Part shown: piece after piece, positions 45,388-55,295 of the stretch | Layout of the letters: each line of letters opens with the position of its first letter | Position numbering within the stretch: position 1 is the first letter of the stretch | Assembly: GCF_002813775.1 (NCBI RefSeq) | Contig: NZ_CP020370.1 | Span: 3,869,501 to 3,933,500 of the forward strand | DNA length: 64,000 nt | Direction of reading: 5' to 3' | From: Candidatus Thiodictyon syntrophicum | GTDB lineage: Bacteria > Pseudomonadota > Gammaproteobacteria > Chromatiales > Chromatiaceae | The notes under the pieces: model-generated | The model's database searches: none | Told to the model about the DNA's origin: nothing | What the model saw: only the letters and a program-made list of their open reading frames with translations | Position numbers and translations under genes: made by a program

Positions 45388-47994
45388 ATGAGTCACGCCT
45401 GCGGGTCTGAAAATAACTTGTTGCAGCACACGCCAGTCATACAGCAATACCTGGGCTTCAAGGCGCAGCACCCAGGGATGCTGCTGTTCTTCCGCATGGG
45501 CGACTTCTACGAGTTGTTTTTCGAGGATGCCGAGCGCGCCGCCGCGCTCCTGGACATCACGCTGACCAAGCGGGGCACCTCCGCCGGGCAGCCGATCCCG
45601 ATGGCCGGGGTTCCCTATCACGCCGCCGAGGGCTACCTGGCCCGGCTGGTGCGCAAGGGGGTCTCGGTCGCCATCTGCGAGCAGATCGGGGACCCGGCCA
45701 CGACCAAGGGGCCGGTGGAGCGGCGGGTGCTGCGGATCGTCACCCCGGGGACCCTGACCGACGATGCCCTGCTCGATGAACGCCAGGAGAACCTGCTGGT
45801 CGCCATCGCAGAGAGCGCCGCCGGCGCGCCGCCGGGCTTCGGTCTGGCCGTCCTGGAGTTGTCGAGCGGGCGCTTCTCGGTCCTGGAGTTGGAGTCGATG
45901 GAGGCCCTGGCGAGTGAACTGGCGCGCCTGCGCCCGGCCGAGGTCCTGTTGGCGGAGGACAGCCAACTCCCCGCGGCGCTCGGCCTGGAGCGGGGCCTGA
46001 CCCGCCGCCCCGCCTGGCACCTGGACGCGGACAGCGGGGAGCGGCTGTTGTGCGAGCAGTTCGGCACCCGTGACCTGACCGGGTTCGGGTGCGCCGGGCT
46101 GCGCCTGGCGGTCGGGGCGGCTGGCTGTCTCCTTCAGTATGTCCGCGACACTCAGCGCGCCGCCCTGCCCCACCTGCGCGGCCTGACCACGGAGAGCCGG
46201 GACGCGGCGGTGATCCTGGACGCCGCCACCCGCCGTAACCTGGAGCTGACCGAGAGCCTGTCCGGCCGCGCCGAGCACACCCTGGCCGGGGTGCTGGACC
46301 ACACCGCCACCGCCATGGGCAGCCGGCTCCTGCGCCGCCGCCTGGCCCGACCCTTGCGCGATCAGGCGGCGGTGCGCGCCCGTCATCAGGCACTCGCGGC
46401 CCTGATCGACGCGGCCGCGGGGGCGCCCCTGCGGGACCTGCTGACCGGCATCGGCGACCTGGAGCGCATCCTCGCGCGGGTCGCCCTGGGCACGGCGCGT
46501 CCGCGGGACCTCGCGGTCCTGCGCGATTCGTTCGCCCTCTGTCCGGACCTGGGCACCCTGTTGGCCGCCATCGACGACCCGCTGCTGGCGGACCTGCACG
46601 CGCAGCTCGGCGAGCACCCCGACCTGGTCGCCTTGCTCAATCGCGCCATCCTGCCCCAGCCGCCGCTCCTGATCCGCGACGGCGGGGTCATCGCCCCCGG
46701 CTATGACAGTGACCTGGACCAGCTGCGGGCGCTTTCCACCAACGCGGACCAGTTCCTGCTGGACCTGGAACTGCGCGAGCGCGAGCGCACCGGGATTGCG
46801 ACGCTCAAGGTCGGCTACAACCGCGTCCACGGCTATTACATCGAATTGGGCCGGGCGCGCGCCGATCAGGTCCCCCCGGACTATGTGCGCCGCCAGACCC
46901 TCAAGGGCGCGGAGCGCTATATCACCCCGGAACTCAAACGCTTCGAGGACGAGGTGCTGGGCGCCCGGGAGCGTTCGCTGGCGCGGGAGAAGGCGCTCTA
47001 CGAGGCCCTGCTCGCCACCCTGCGCGACGCGATCGATGCGCTGCAAGTCAGCGCCGCGGCCATCGCCCAGATCGATGTCATGGTCAATCTGGCGCTGCGG
47101 GCCCAGGCCCTGGACTGGTCCCGGCCCAGCCTCACAGACGAGGCCATCATCGAGATCACCGACGGTCGCCACCCGGTCGTGGAACGGGTCCTGGACCGCC
47201 CCTTCGTGCCCAATGGGCTGCGCCTGGACGGACGGCGGCGCATGTTGGTGATCACCGGTCCCAACATGGGCGGCAAGTCGACCTATATGCGCCAGTGCGC
47301 CCTGATCGTGCTGCTCGCCTATGCCGGCAGCTTCGTGCCGGCACGCGCCGCCACCCTGGGGCCGGTCGACCGGGTCTTCTCGCGCATCGGCGCCGCCGAT
47401 GACCTGGCCGGGGGGCGCTCGACCTTCATGGTGGAGATGGAAGAGACGGCCAACATCCTGAACAACGCCACGGCCCAGAGCCTGGTGCTGATGGACGAGG
47501 TGGGCCGCGGCACCAGCACCTTCGACGGACTCTCGCTCGCCTGGTCCTGCGGCGTGGAACTGGCCACCCGCATCCGCGCCTACACCCTGTTCGCCACCCA
47601 CTATTTCGAGCTGACCACCCTGCCGGACGAATACCCGGGCATCGCCAACGTCCACCTGGACGCCGTGGAGCACGGTGCGAGCATCGTCTTTCTGCACGCC
47701 CTGCTGGAGGGGCCGGCCAATCAGAGCTATGGGCTCGCGGTCGCCGCCCTGGCCGGGGTGCCGCCGGGGGTCATCACGCGCGCCCGCGGGCGCCTGCGGG
47801 AGTTGGAAGACGCCGCCCGCCGCCATGCGGAGCAGGGATCGCGGCAGTTGTCGCTGTTCCTGCCCGAACCCCAGCGCGCCCCTGACCCGCCGCCGGAGCC
47901 CCCCGCCTGCGCGGCCCTGCGCGCCATCGAGCCGGACGAACTGACCCCAAAGGCCGCGCTGGACGCCCTGTATCGGTTGAAAGGACTACTGTAG
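45388..47994 (+). CDS. mutS: DNA mismatch repair protein MutS
   Basis: Recognises mismatches and signals through MutL. The start is the ATG at 45388 (868 residues); the frame is open from 45325 but that part overlaps the small membrane gene. Mismatch-binding motif is [15 protein letters not shown] with the Phe-x-Glu (GDFYELF). The ATPase has Walker [16 protein letters not shown], then [14 protein letters not shown] and [14 protein letters not shown], and FATHYFELT. The stop TAG is supplied by a dispersed repeat half copy (47991-48011). Confidence 0.98.
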   Translation: MSHACGSENNLLQHTPVIQQYLGFKAQHPGMLLFFRMGDFYELFFEDAERAAALLDITLTKRGTSAGQPIPMAGVPYHAAEGYLARLVRKGVSVAICEQIGDPATTKGPVERRVLRIVTPGTLTDDALLDERQENLLVAIAESAAGAPPGFGLAVLELSSGRFSVLELESMEALASELARLRPAEVLLAEDSQLPAALGLERGLTRRPAWHLDADSGERLLCEQFGTRDLTGFGCAGLRLAVGAAGCLLQYVRDTQRAALPHLRGLTTESRDAAVILDAATRRNLELTESLSGRAEHTLAGVLDHTATAMGSRLLRRRLARPLRDQAAVRARHQALAALIDAAAGAPLRDLLTGIGDLERILARVALGTARPRDLAVLRDSFALCPDLGTLLAAIDDPLLADLHAQLGEHPDLVALLNRAILPQPPLLIRDGGVIAPGYDSDLDQLRALSTNADQFLLDLELRERERTGIATLKVGYNRVHGYYIELGRARADQVPPDYVRRQTLKGAERYITPELKRFEDEVLGARERSLAREKALYEALLATLRDAIDALQVSAAAIAQIDVMVNLALRAQALDWSRPSLTDEAIIEITDGRHPVVERVLDRPFVPNGLRLDGRRRMLVITGPNMGGKSTYMRQCALIVLLAYAGSFVPARAATLGPVDRVFSRIGAADDLAGGRSTFMVEMEETANILNNATAQSLVLMDEVGRGTSTFDGLSLAWSCGVELATRIRAYTLFATHYFELTTLPDEYPGIANVHLDAVEHGASIVFLHALLEGPANQSYGLAVAALAGVPPGVITRARGRLRELEDAARRHAEQGSRQLSLFLPEPQRAPDPPPEPPACAALRAIEPDELTPKAALDALYRLKGLL

Positions 47995-48011
47995 GGTCCG
48001 CTGTGCGGACC
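47991..48011. repeat. GTAGGGTCCGCTGTGCGGACC repeat, half copy at the mutS stop
   Basis: Half of the palindromic family seen at 20965 and 28283. Its second to fourth bases (TAG) form the mutS stop codon. Confidence 0.85.
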
Positions 48012-48086
48012 GCCACCCGCAGACCGCCGCCCGCAGACCGCCGCCCGCAACCAACTGACTAGCCGGGCGACATCGGCGCCCCGGCA

Positions 48087-49775
48087 CTAGCGCGCGCCGG
48101 CCCTTCCCCCATCCACCGACCCCGCCGCGCCCGGACCGGCCTGACCGCACCACAACGAGTCACCGCTCACACGATAGACCGTCGCCACCGCGGGTTCCAC
48201 CAACTGCCGCAGCGGCCGATCCAGCCTGCCCGCCAGGCCCCCGGGCAGCAACGCGACGCCGGCCCGCACCCCCTGCAGGAGGCGCACCCCCAGGCCCATT
48301 CCGCGCGGATTCAGGTCCTGCAACTTAGTCCAGCAGGCCGGCACGGTATCGATCACCACCGCCCCGTTGCCCCAGGACTGGTTCTCCCGGTCGATGATCG
48401 CCAGGGTCTGCGCCGGCGCACCCTCGCCCGCGGCGGGCAGCGGCTGCCGCCCGGCCTGGTCGAAGGTCAGGACCCGCTGTGCCAGCCCCGGATCGCTATC
48501 GAGAACCGAGCGCACACCGGCCATCCGGACGTTATTGACCGAACCGACCACCAGGGCCTGCGGATGCGCCAACGCCAATTCCACCGCCGCCTTGCTGTTC
48601 GCGGTGAACACCTGATAGGCGGCCTGCTCCATGACCCCGAGCCCCAGGCCCCCGACCACCGCCGCGCTGAGGAGGCCGATACGCAGACCAGCGCGTGACA
48701 ATTGCGCGAGCCAGGCACCGCCGAGGATTGCCATGGGCGCCAGGAACAGGTTCAGATAGTTCGACTGTTTCTGCACCAATATGAACGGATCGAGTGATAC
48801 CGGCAAAAAGGAGAGCACGGCCAGCAAACCCAGCAGCCACCAGGCGGTATAGGCCGGCACCGACAGCGTCGGGGCAGCGCAGTTACGACCGGTGCCGCCG
48901 GTGCCGCGCCGTCGCCGCAGCAGCTGAACCAAGGCCGCGAGACTCAGCCAGGCCAGCAGAAAGGTGTGCTTGACATCGAACAGGAGATAGCCGAAATAAT
49001 ACCAGGGTGACTGCGACGCCGCCCCATCCGCATTAACGGCCCGCCCGACCTGACCCAGGACGACCCGAAACGCGTGCAGCGGATCGCCCGCAATAGCCTG
49101 CATCAAGAGCAGGTGCGCCGCGAGCATGAGCGCCCCCCCCGCAATGGTCCACAGCCACTTGCGGTCCACCCGGCGCGCCGCCAGCGGATAGGTGAGGAAG
49201 ACCAGCAGCGCCACCACGGCCAATTCCTTCACCCAAAACACCATCCCCATGGCGACGCCGGCGAGCAAATACAGGCGGCGGCGACCACTGCGCTCCGCCG
49301 CAAAAAAAAACATAAAACTCAAGACCAGGGCGCAGGCGAGCACCGAATCGGAATGGATGCGGGTCGCCAACGCGAGATGCAGCGGCGCGCTCGCCAGCAG
49401 CAGCGACCCATAGAGTGCAGCCCGGCGCCCGCGATAGGCATTCAGAAAAACATAGACGGCGGCGACTTCCACCAGCGAGCAGACAAAGGGCCACAGGGTC
49501 GCCGCCAGCGTGCTCGGACCGAACAGCCACAGCGGTAGCGCCGCCGGAATATTGTAGCCATAGCGCAAGGCCCCGTTGTAGTCAGCGCTGCTCCAGATGC
49601 CGTTTGCGATCTGCAGCGAGCGGTCCAGATAGACCAGATCGTCCGAGCCGAAAAACCCATTGAAAAGCAGCAGTTGCAGGACTGCAGCGGCAACCAGCAG
49701 CGAGCCCAGGACCAACCAATCAAGGCCCTGCCCGGCAAGCGCGGCGGCAGGCGTGGGCGACTCTTGCGTCATCAT
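48087..49775 (-). CDS. ArnT-like glycosyltransferase family 39 membrane protein
   Basis: A 562-residue inner-membrane protein with about 10-12 hydrophobic segments in residues 15-420. The lumenal acidic motif FGSDDLVYLDRSLQIANGIW near the N-terminus is typical of GT39/PMT-like transferases, which use polyprenyl-phosphate sugars. The C-terminal 150 residues are a soluble domain. The ATG at 49775 lies 13 bases after the dolichyl-phosphate-type GT2 stop, indicating a matched pair: the GT2 makes the lipid-linked sugar and this enzyme transfers it. Acceptor unknown. Confidence 0.82.
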   Translation of the reverse strand: MMTQESPTPAAALAGQGLDWLVLGSLLVAAAVLQLLLFNGFFGSDDLVYLDRSLQIANGIWSSADYNGALRYGYNIPAALPLWLFGPSTLAATLWPFVCSLVEVAAVYVFLNAYRGRRAALYGSLLLASAPLHLALATRIHSDSVLACALVLSFMFFFAAERSGRRRLYLLAGVAMGMVFWVKELAVVALLVFLTYPLAARRVDRKWLWTIAGGALMLAAHLLLMQAIAGDPLHAFRVVLGQVGRAVNADGAASQSPWYYFGYLLFDVKHTFLLAWLSLAALVQLLRRRRGTGGTGRNCAAPTLSVPAYTAWWLLGLLAVLSFLPVSLDPFILVQKQSNYLNLFLAPMAILGGAWLAQLSRAGLRIGLLSAAVVGGLGLGVMEQAAYQVFTANSKAAVELALAHPQALVVGSVNNVRMAGVRSVLDSDPGLAQRVLTFDQAGRQPLPAAGEGAPAQTLAIIDRENQSWGNGAVVIDTVPACWTKLQDLNPRGMGLGVRLLQGVRAGVALLPGGLAGRLDRPLRQLVEPAVATVYRVSGDSLWCGQAGPGAAGSVDGGRAGAR

Positions 49776-49788
49776 CAGCCGGTGAACC

Positions 49789-50727
49789 TCAAATAACCTT
49801 TTCGACAAAATAGCGGGGGCGCTGCTTCGCTTCGAGATAGATCTTCGCCACGTACTCACCGAGGATCCCGATGGACAGCAACTGGATCCCGCCCAGGAAA
49901 TAGATCGGCACCACCGAGGAGGCCCAGCCGGGGACGACCGCCTGCAACACCAGGGTGCCGTAGACGATATACAGAATCATCACAAAGCTGAAACACGAAA
50001 CCAGAAAACCCAGCAGCGTGATCAGCCGCAACGGCACGACACTGAACGAGGTGATGCCCTCGATCGCGAAGTTCAGCATCTTGCGCAGCGGATATTTCGA
50101 CACGCCGGCGAAACGCGCGGCGCGGTCGTATTTGACGGTCGCGGCGCGGTAGCCGATCAGCGGGACTATGCCGCGCAGGAACAGGTTGACTTCACCGTAC
50201 TGGCGCAGCGCCTCCACCACCCGGCGGCCGAGCAGACGGAAATCGGCGTGATTGTACACCAATTCCACGCCCATCATCTTCATCACCCGGTAATACAGCA
50301 GTGCACTGCCGCGCTTGAACGCGCCGTCGGTCTGCCGCGAATCGCGCACCCCGTAAACGACCTCGGCCCCGGCGAGATGTTCCCGCACCATGGCCTCGAT
50401 CACCGATACATCGTCCTGCAGGTCGGCGTCGATGCTGACCAGGGCATCGCCCTCCACGGCCAGCAGTCCGGCCATCAGCGCCCACTGGTGGCCGCGGTTG
50501 CGTGACAGTTTCAGACCGTGCACCCGCGAATCCGCCGCGGCGAGCGACTCGATCAGCCCCCAAGTGTTGTCCTTACTCCCATCATCGACATAGAAGAGCG
50601 TGCTGTCATCGGTCGTCAACCCCAGTTCCTGCAGGCGCGTGAGTTGCGCAAGCAGCCGGCGGTTGGTCTCCGGCAGCACCGCCTCTTCGTTGTAGCAGGG
50701 TACGACAATTGCGAGGCGGATGGTCAT
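49789..50727 (-). CDS. polyprenyl-phosphate glycosyltransferase (GT2, DPM1/GtrB-like)
   Basis: A 312-residue GT2 enzyme: AIVVPCYNEEAVLPETNRRL, LFYVDDGSKDNTW, DALVSIDADLQDD (the metal-binding DxD) and two C-terminal membrane helices (LRLITLLGFLVSCFSFVMIL, then YFLGGIQLLSIGILGEYVAKIY). This is the GtrB/ArnC-like form that moves a sugar to undecaprenyl phosphate at the inner membrane. It directly precedes a GT39-type transferase. Confidence 0.93.
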   Translation of the reverse strand: MTIRLAIVVPCYNEEAVLPETNRRLLAQLTRLQELGLTTDDSTLFYVDDGSKDNTWGLIESLAAADSRVHGLKLSRNRGHQWALMAGLLAVEGDALVSIDADLQDDVSVIEAMVREHLAGAEVVYGVRDSRQTDGAFKRGSALLYYRVMKMMGVELVYNHADFRLLGRRVVEALRQYGEVNLFLRGIVPLIGYRAATVKYDRAARFAGVSKYPLRKMLNFAIEGITSFSVVPLRLITLLGFLVSCFSFVMILYIVYGTLVLQAVVPGWASSVVPIYFLGGIQLLSIGILGEYVAKIYLEAKQRPRYFVEKVI

Positions 50728-50794
50728 GATTAGCCTTCGGCGGTTGAGCGGCGAGAAAGGGGGCTATTCACTTGCGGCGCGGAGGGGCTGCCGC

Positions 50795-51532
50795 TCAGGG
50801 CGAGGGCAACGGCTCGGGTTTCTGAGCCACGACCCGCCAGCCAAACGGATGGTCCTTCTTGGTATCGAAACGATCGAGCCACAGCAGCACCACTTGCACG
50901 GGCAACAGCAGTACTCGCAACAGCAGTTTAAACGGATAGAGAATGACACCTGACACCCCCAACTCGGCCAGTTTGGGGCGCTTCAGCAGCGAAGGTAACA
51001 GGACGACCGGAAGATCGTGCGCCCAGCGCACGTAGGAGCCGCCGAAAGGCTTTACATCCACCTGCGCAAAGCCCGCGTGTGTACAGATCGAACGCAGGCC
51101 GTAGGAGGTGTAACGAAAGAAATCATAGGGAACCTGATGTTCCCCATGTGACATCGGCACCGTGATGAAAAGCCGACCTCCCGGTTTCAGTACCCGATAC
51201 ATTTCGGCGACGCTCTCCCGTGGCCATTCGAGATGTTCGAGCACCTCGGTGCAAAGCACAGCGTCGAACATCTCGCTGTCGATCGGCATATCGTCCAATT
51301 GGCCGATATAGTCGAGGTTGCGATAATCCCATTTGCTGTCACCGACACCGAGATCGATTGCCTGGTATTGGCATCGTGCAAACAATGGCCGATATGCGGA
51401 CTCACCGGCCCCGGCGTCCAACACCAGTGACCCGTCCGGCAGCGACGCGGCGACCTCCTTGACAAAATTGTTGACGTGGTACCGCGCCAGATCGAGCAGT
51501 TTCGGTTTCGACAGAAAATCTTCACTACCCAT
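50795..51532 (-). CDS. class I SAM-dependent methyltransferase
   Basis: A 245-residue protein with Rossmann motifs VLDAGAGESAYRPLF (motif I), FDAVLCTEVLEHLEWP (motif IV) and YRVLKPGGRLFITVPM (motif V). A C-terminal hydrophobic stretch of about 20 residues (PFKLLLRVLLLPVQVVLLWL) may bind the membrane. Start chosen at the ATG at 51532, before the SKPKLLDLARYHVNN sequence; the upstream frame is not family-like. In this cluster it probably methylates a sugar or lipid. Confidence 0.82.
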   Translation of the reverse strand: MGSEDFLSKPKLLDLARYHVNNFVKEVAASLPDGSLVLDAGAGESAYRPLFARCQYQAIDLGVGDSKWDYRNLDYIGQLDDMPIDSEMFDAVLCTEVLEHLEWPRESVAEMYRVLKPGGRLFITVPMSHGEHQVPYDFFRYTSYGLRSICTHAGFAQVDVKPFGGSYVRWAHDLPVVLLPSLLKRPKLAELGVSGVILYPFKLLLRVLLLPVQVVLLWLDRFDTKKDHPFGWRVVAQKPEPLPSP

Positions 51533-51768
51533 GCTCGTCAGGACACCTCTACCATTTCGCTGTTCCGGGAAACCCGGACTCGCAAGCGCCGCGCCCGCCT
51601 GGGCACAGCGATTCCAGCCTATTGCGATCCTGGGGAAACCGCCGGGCACTGGTCGCGTTCGCCGTCTTCACCCGACCCCCGATAAACGTCGCCAAACACA
51701 GGTCGGGTCCGGCAATCTCGCCGAATCTTACCAGCGAAATCGCCAGGCTGCACCCGGCGTTTGCAATT

Positions 51769-52812
51769 TCACCGGTGATGCCGCGCCCTGACCGCCAAGG
51801 CCACCGCCATGAGGTCCACCACTGCCTGCCGCCAACCGAGACCGTAGTGTATGTAGTCCCCGCGGCGAAGCGCCCGCCACAGCAAGCCGGGGGCGCTCAG
51901 CGGCTCGATGCGCATCCGTGCACGCTGGATGATGAAACGGCACTTGTCGTCGAGGGCCGCCGGCAGCGGATCTGTCGGGGCCAAGCCGCGAGTGGCCAAG
52001 CGCGCGCGCAGCGTCTGGAAATTCTGCGCCTCCCGGCGGCAATAGTCTGCAGTCTGCTTGCGGGCATAGGCCAGGGCCTGCGCGAGTCCCTGGCGGGCCA
52101 CGCCCACCTGCTGATTGCGGTGGCAGCGGTACCGGATAAGCGGCTCCGCGATGCATACCCCTCGCCCCCGTGCCTCCAGCAGGAATGCGATGAAGTAATC
52201 GTGGATCCACCCCGGCTCGAAGGGGAGCGTTCGGATCAGGTCCGCACGCCTCACCGCTAACGCGGCGCCGGTGACAACGTTATGCCGGAGCAAGACCCTC
52301 AACCCCTCGCCACTGCGATAGGCGGCTTGTTCGGCCGACGTGAAGCCCACGCTCGAAAACAGGGTCCCGGTTACTGCATCGCCATCCTCGTCGATGAGCA
52401 GACCATCGGAGAACACATAGGATGCATCGGAATTTGCAGCGAAGGTCTCGACCACACGGGCGAGACGCTGGGGCAGCCAGAGGTCGTCCTGATCGGCAAA
52501 GACCACCAGGTTACCGCGGCAACGCCGCGCCACCTGTTCAAAGTTACGGGTCGAACCCAGTCGCTCGCGATTGCGTTCAAAGCGCACCGCCATGCCGGGA
52601 TGGCGCTCGGCAAACGCGCCCACTACGGCCGCAGTATCATCGCGCGATTGATCGTCGCCTATGACGAGCTCGTCGGGCCGACACGTCTGTGCCGCGATCG
52701 ATTCCAGTTGAGCATCCACGTAGCGGGCGCCATTGTAGGTCGTCATGGCCACCGAGATGCTGACTGGTGCAGCAGCGCCACGCGACTCGGGAACGCTCAG
52801 AGTGGGGGACAT
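51769..52812 (-). CDS. glycosyltransferase family 2
   Basis: A 347-residue GT2 enzyme: VSISVAMTTYNGARYVDAQLESIAAQ, LVIGDDQSRDDT, NLVVFADQDDLWLPQRL (DQD metal site) and later WIHDYFIAFLLEARG. It is of the type that builds surface polysaccharide. The ATG at 52812 overlaps the flippase stop by 16 bases; the longer frame to 53211 is out of family and antisense-like. About 235 bases separate it from the methyltransferase downstream, with no gene seen there. Confidence 0.9.
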   Translation of the reverse strand: MSPTLSVPESRGAAAPVSISVAMTTYNGARYVDAQLESIAAQTCRPDELVIGDDQSRDDTAAVVGAFAERHPGMAVRFERNRERLGSTRNFEQVARRCRGNLVVFADQDDLWLPQRLARVVETFAANSDASYVFSDGLLIDEDGDAVTGTLFSSVGFTSAEQAAYRSGEGLRVLLRHNVVTGAALAVRRADLIRTLPFEPGWIHDYFIAFLLEARGRGVCIAEPLIRYRCHRNQQVGVARQGLAQALAYARKQTADYCRREAQNFQTLRARLATRGLAPTDPLPAALDDKCRFIIQRARMRIEPLSAPGLLWRALRRGDYIHYGLGWRQAVVDLMAVALAVRARHHR

Positions 52813-54128
52813 CGGGGTGCATGCTCCGCCAGGTAACGATAAAGAACCAAGGTGCCCAAGGGGACTGCGCAGCACAACAGGGCCAGCGCCTGGGCCAGGG
52901 CCACCCCCACCGGACCCAACCAGGTGCCGGAGAGAAACGCCAACGGCAGAAATATCAGGGTCGTCACCCCGGCGACCACGACCAGTTTGCGCTGCATGGA
53001 CAGCGCGCCAAGTAGCACCAGCAACCAGGAAAAAAGGCCAAGACCCAATGCCTGGAGACAGGCAGCGGCAAGAAGACCGGGAGTGGAAAAACCGGCGGCC
53101 CCCATCCACACCTCCACGAACAGAGCGCCCAACAAGCCGATCCCTGCGGCAGCCGCGGCCCATAGCCCTAATACCAACATCAGGGTGTATCTTGCCGTGC
53201 GCGCAATCCACTCATAGTCCCGCCGCTGCGCCGCTTCCCCGAGGGCCGGCCAAAACGGCAGCAATACCGCCTGAAATACGGCGACCAGCAACAACGGCAG
53301 GCGGCCGACGGACGCAAAGGGACCCACCGCGTCCACCCCATCGACGGAGGCCACGATCACGTCGGGTGAGCGCAGCAGCAGGATGGCGGCGGCATCGGTC
53401 AGGAAAAAGAGAAGCCCAGTCTTCATGAGGTTCGTCAGGGTCTTGCCGTCCACCAGCGCCCACCGCGGGCGTGGCATCAGTCCGGTCGCGAGCCCCAGCC
53501 ACCAGAGCGTCAGGCCGCCTAGCAAGGGAGCCGCCAGACTGAGTCCACCGACCACCCACAGCGGCTGTTGCAGCCGCATCGCTATTGCCATCGCCGCGAG
53601 CCCGACCAGACTCGCGGCACTCATGATCATATGAACCAGGTCGCCGCGCTGATGGGCGAAGATGGCGAATCCGGCGAGCATGGCAGGCAACGCCAGAACC
53701 GACACGGTGAGCGCCGCCGTGGCAGTAGCCTGCGCCAGCCTGAGGGAGGCGTCACCGTCGGGAAGCCCACTCCAGGAGACGAGGGGAACGAAAAGCACGA
53801 TGATCAGCAGCAGCCCCGCCGCCGCGCAGGCCACCAGCAGGGCACTGGCGGAAAACACCCGACAGGCGGCCGGTCGGTCAGTGTGCGCCAGTGCACCCAG
53901 TCTGGTGAGAAGAACCGCGGTCTGCCCCATATTGGCGACTGGGACCCAGGTCGTCACCGCAAGTATGGTCATCCACAACCCATACTGCTCCCTCCCCACA
54001 TAGCGAACCAACATCCCGAGCGCGACGAGTTGGGTGGCAGCGTATACGCCTTGATAGATCACCCCCCACACGCCGGTCCGTCTGGCCTTGGATCCGCGAT
54101 CTTTGCGTAGACGAGTAAGGTCATCCAC
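52797..54128 (-). CDS. oligosaccharide flippase-like membrane protein (Wzx/MOP family)
   Basis: A 443-residue protein with about 12 to 14 hydrophobic segments, starting GVIYQGVYAATQLVALGMLVRYVGREQYGLWMT, the N-terminal pattern of polysaccharide flippases, and including a mid-protein pause (KTLTNLMKTGLLFFL). It probably moves a lipid-linked glycan across the inner membrane. It is followed by GT2 with an overlap and preceded by a methyltransferase 11 bases away. Confidence 0.87.
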   Translation of the reverse strand: MDDLTRLRKDRGSKARRTGVWGVIYQGVYAATQLVALGMLVRYVGREQYGLWMTILAVTTWVPVANMGQTAVLLTRLGALAHTDRPAACRVFSASALLVACAAAGLLLIIVLFVPLVSWSGLPDGDASLRLAQATATAALTVSVLALPAMLAGFAIFAHQRGDLVHMIMSAASLVGLAAMAIAMRLQQPLWVVGGLSLAAPLLGGLTLWWLGLATGLMPRPRWALVDGKTLTNLMKTGLLFFLTDAAAILLLRSPDVIVASVDGVDAVGPFASVGRLPLLLVAVFQAVLLPFWPALGEAAQRRDYEWIARTARYTLMLVLGLWAAAAAGIGLLGALFVEVWMGAAGFSTPGLLAAACLQALGLGLFSWLLVLLGALSMQRKLVVVAGVTTLIFLPLAFLSGTWLGPVGVALAQALALLCCAVPLGTLVLYRYLAEHAPRCPPL

Positions 54129-54139
54129 TGGCCGGGAGT

Positions 54140-55189
54140 CTAACGCAGGGCCATAAGCACGAGTTCGCTGCCTTGGTCACGCCCGACGCCGATCCGCTGG
54201 TAGAGCGATTCCAGCACCTGCTTGACCTGCGCGCGCGTCCACAGCGAAAGGCCCGGCCACTGCCCCCAGTGATAGGTCCCCTCCTCGTGTAGTTTGCTGC
54301 TGGCGATCTCCGTCAGGGCCACTGCCCGTGCGGTGCTGATTACGCGGATCTCGCGGAAACCGACCGAGGCCGCTAGAGCGGCCAAGCTCTGCGGGGTGAA
54401 CAGGACCAGATGGCGAGGCGAGTCCAGGTTCAGCCAGTCGGCGCCATGGTGTCGGTGACACCGTGCCCGGGCATTGGGAGTGACCGCGACCAGCGTCCCA
54501 CCGCCGCGCAGCACGCGTCGCGACTCTGCCAGAAATGCTCGCGGATCATGCACATGTTCGATGACATGGCTCGATGTCACGGCGTCGAAGGTCTCGTCCG
54601 GAAAGCCCGCCGCGGCGAGGGTGCCTTGCTTCACGTCCAGATCGCGCCGACGGGCCGCCGTGACCGCCTGGGCGTCGACCTCCACCCCGCAGACCTGCCA
54701 ACCCAGGTCGCGGAGAATCTCCAACGCCTCGCCGTCCCCGCACCCAACGTCCAAGAGCCGGCCGCCCCCATATGCACTGGCCGGCAGATAGCGCACCAGC
54801 AGGTCCAGATGAGCCGCGAGTCCCGGATAGAGCATCGCCAGCGCGGTCGCCAGGTGTTTACCCGGCCAGGGCAGGCGGCTTGCGGAAAACCCGTAGCGCG
54901 ACGCCGCAAGTTCCCTTGCCAATGCGCGCACGGTCCTCTTCACGAAGGTACGCTGCTGCGCGTCGCCGTGGGTGTAATAGTCACCGTAGGCCTTGCCGAT
55001 GTCAGCCAAGGTGGGTCGCGGGTCCAGCCACAGGGTACCGCACGCGGGGGCGTCACACTCCCTGATCGTCCATGAACCTGGGGCGCCGAACAGCCGATCG
55101 GTCAGGTCCCGATACTTGGGTGTACCGCTACCCCCACAAACCACACAGGTAGGATGGGGCTCGGTCTGAATGTGATCGTTGCTGGTCAT
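54140..55189 (-). CDS. SAM methyltransferase with N-terminal zinc-ribbon-like domain
   Basis: A 349-residue protein. Residues 10-65 have CVVCGGSGTPKYRD and CDAPACGTLWLDPRP, with four Cys able to bind zinc, common in sugar C-methyltransferase-like proteins. The Rossmann domain has LLDVGCGDGEALEIL, FDAVTSSHVIEHVHDP and LRGGGTLVAVTPN. An AGGATCAAC sequence precedes the ATG at 55189. A role in glycan methylation is inferred from context. Confidence 0.87.
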   Translation of the reverse strand: MTSNDHIQTEPHPTCVVCGGSGTPKYRDLTDRLFGAPGSWTIRECDAPACGTLWLDPRPTLADIGKAYGDYYTHGDAQQRTFVKRTVRALARELAASRYGFSASRLPWPGKHLATALAMLYPGLAAHLDLLVRYLPASAYGGGRLLDVGCGDGEALEILRDLGWQVCGVEVDAQAVTAARRRDLDVKQGTLAAAGFPDETFDAVTSSHVIEHVHDPRAFLAESRRVLRGGGTLVAVTPNARARCHRHHGADWLNLDSPRHLVLFTPQSLAALAASVGFREIRVISTARAVALTEIASSKLHEEGTYHWGQWPGLSLWTRAQVKQVLESLYQRIGVGRDQGSELVLMALR

Positions 55190-55295
55190 GTTGATCCTGG
55201 GAGTGGCAGGGTGCCCCATTCGGCAGGCGCCGACATAGACGCTGATGCAGCGCTTCGGGCCCCCCGCGCGAGCGTGGTGCACTCGATCATGCCCC

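Noticed and set aside
45370-47826. An 818-codon open frame on the minus strand
   Set aside because: Antisense to mutS with no recognisable motifs; same high-GC artefact.
51769-53211. A 480-residue version of the second GT2 gene
   Set aside because: The first 130 residues are antisense-like sequence overlapping the flippase gene; the family starts at the ATG at 52812.
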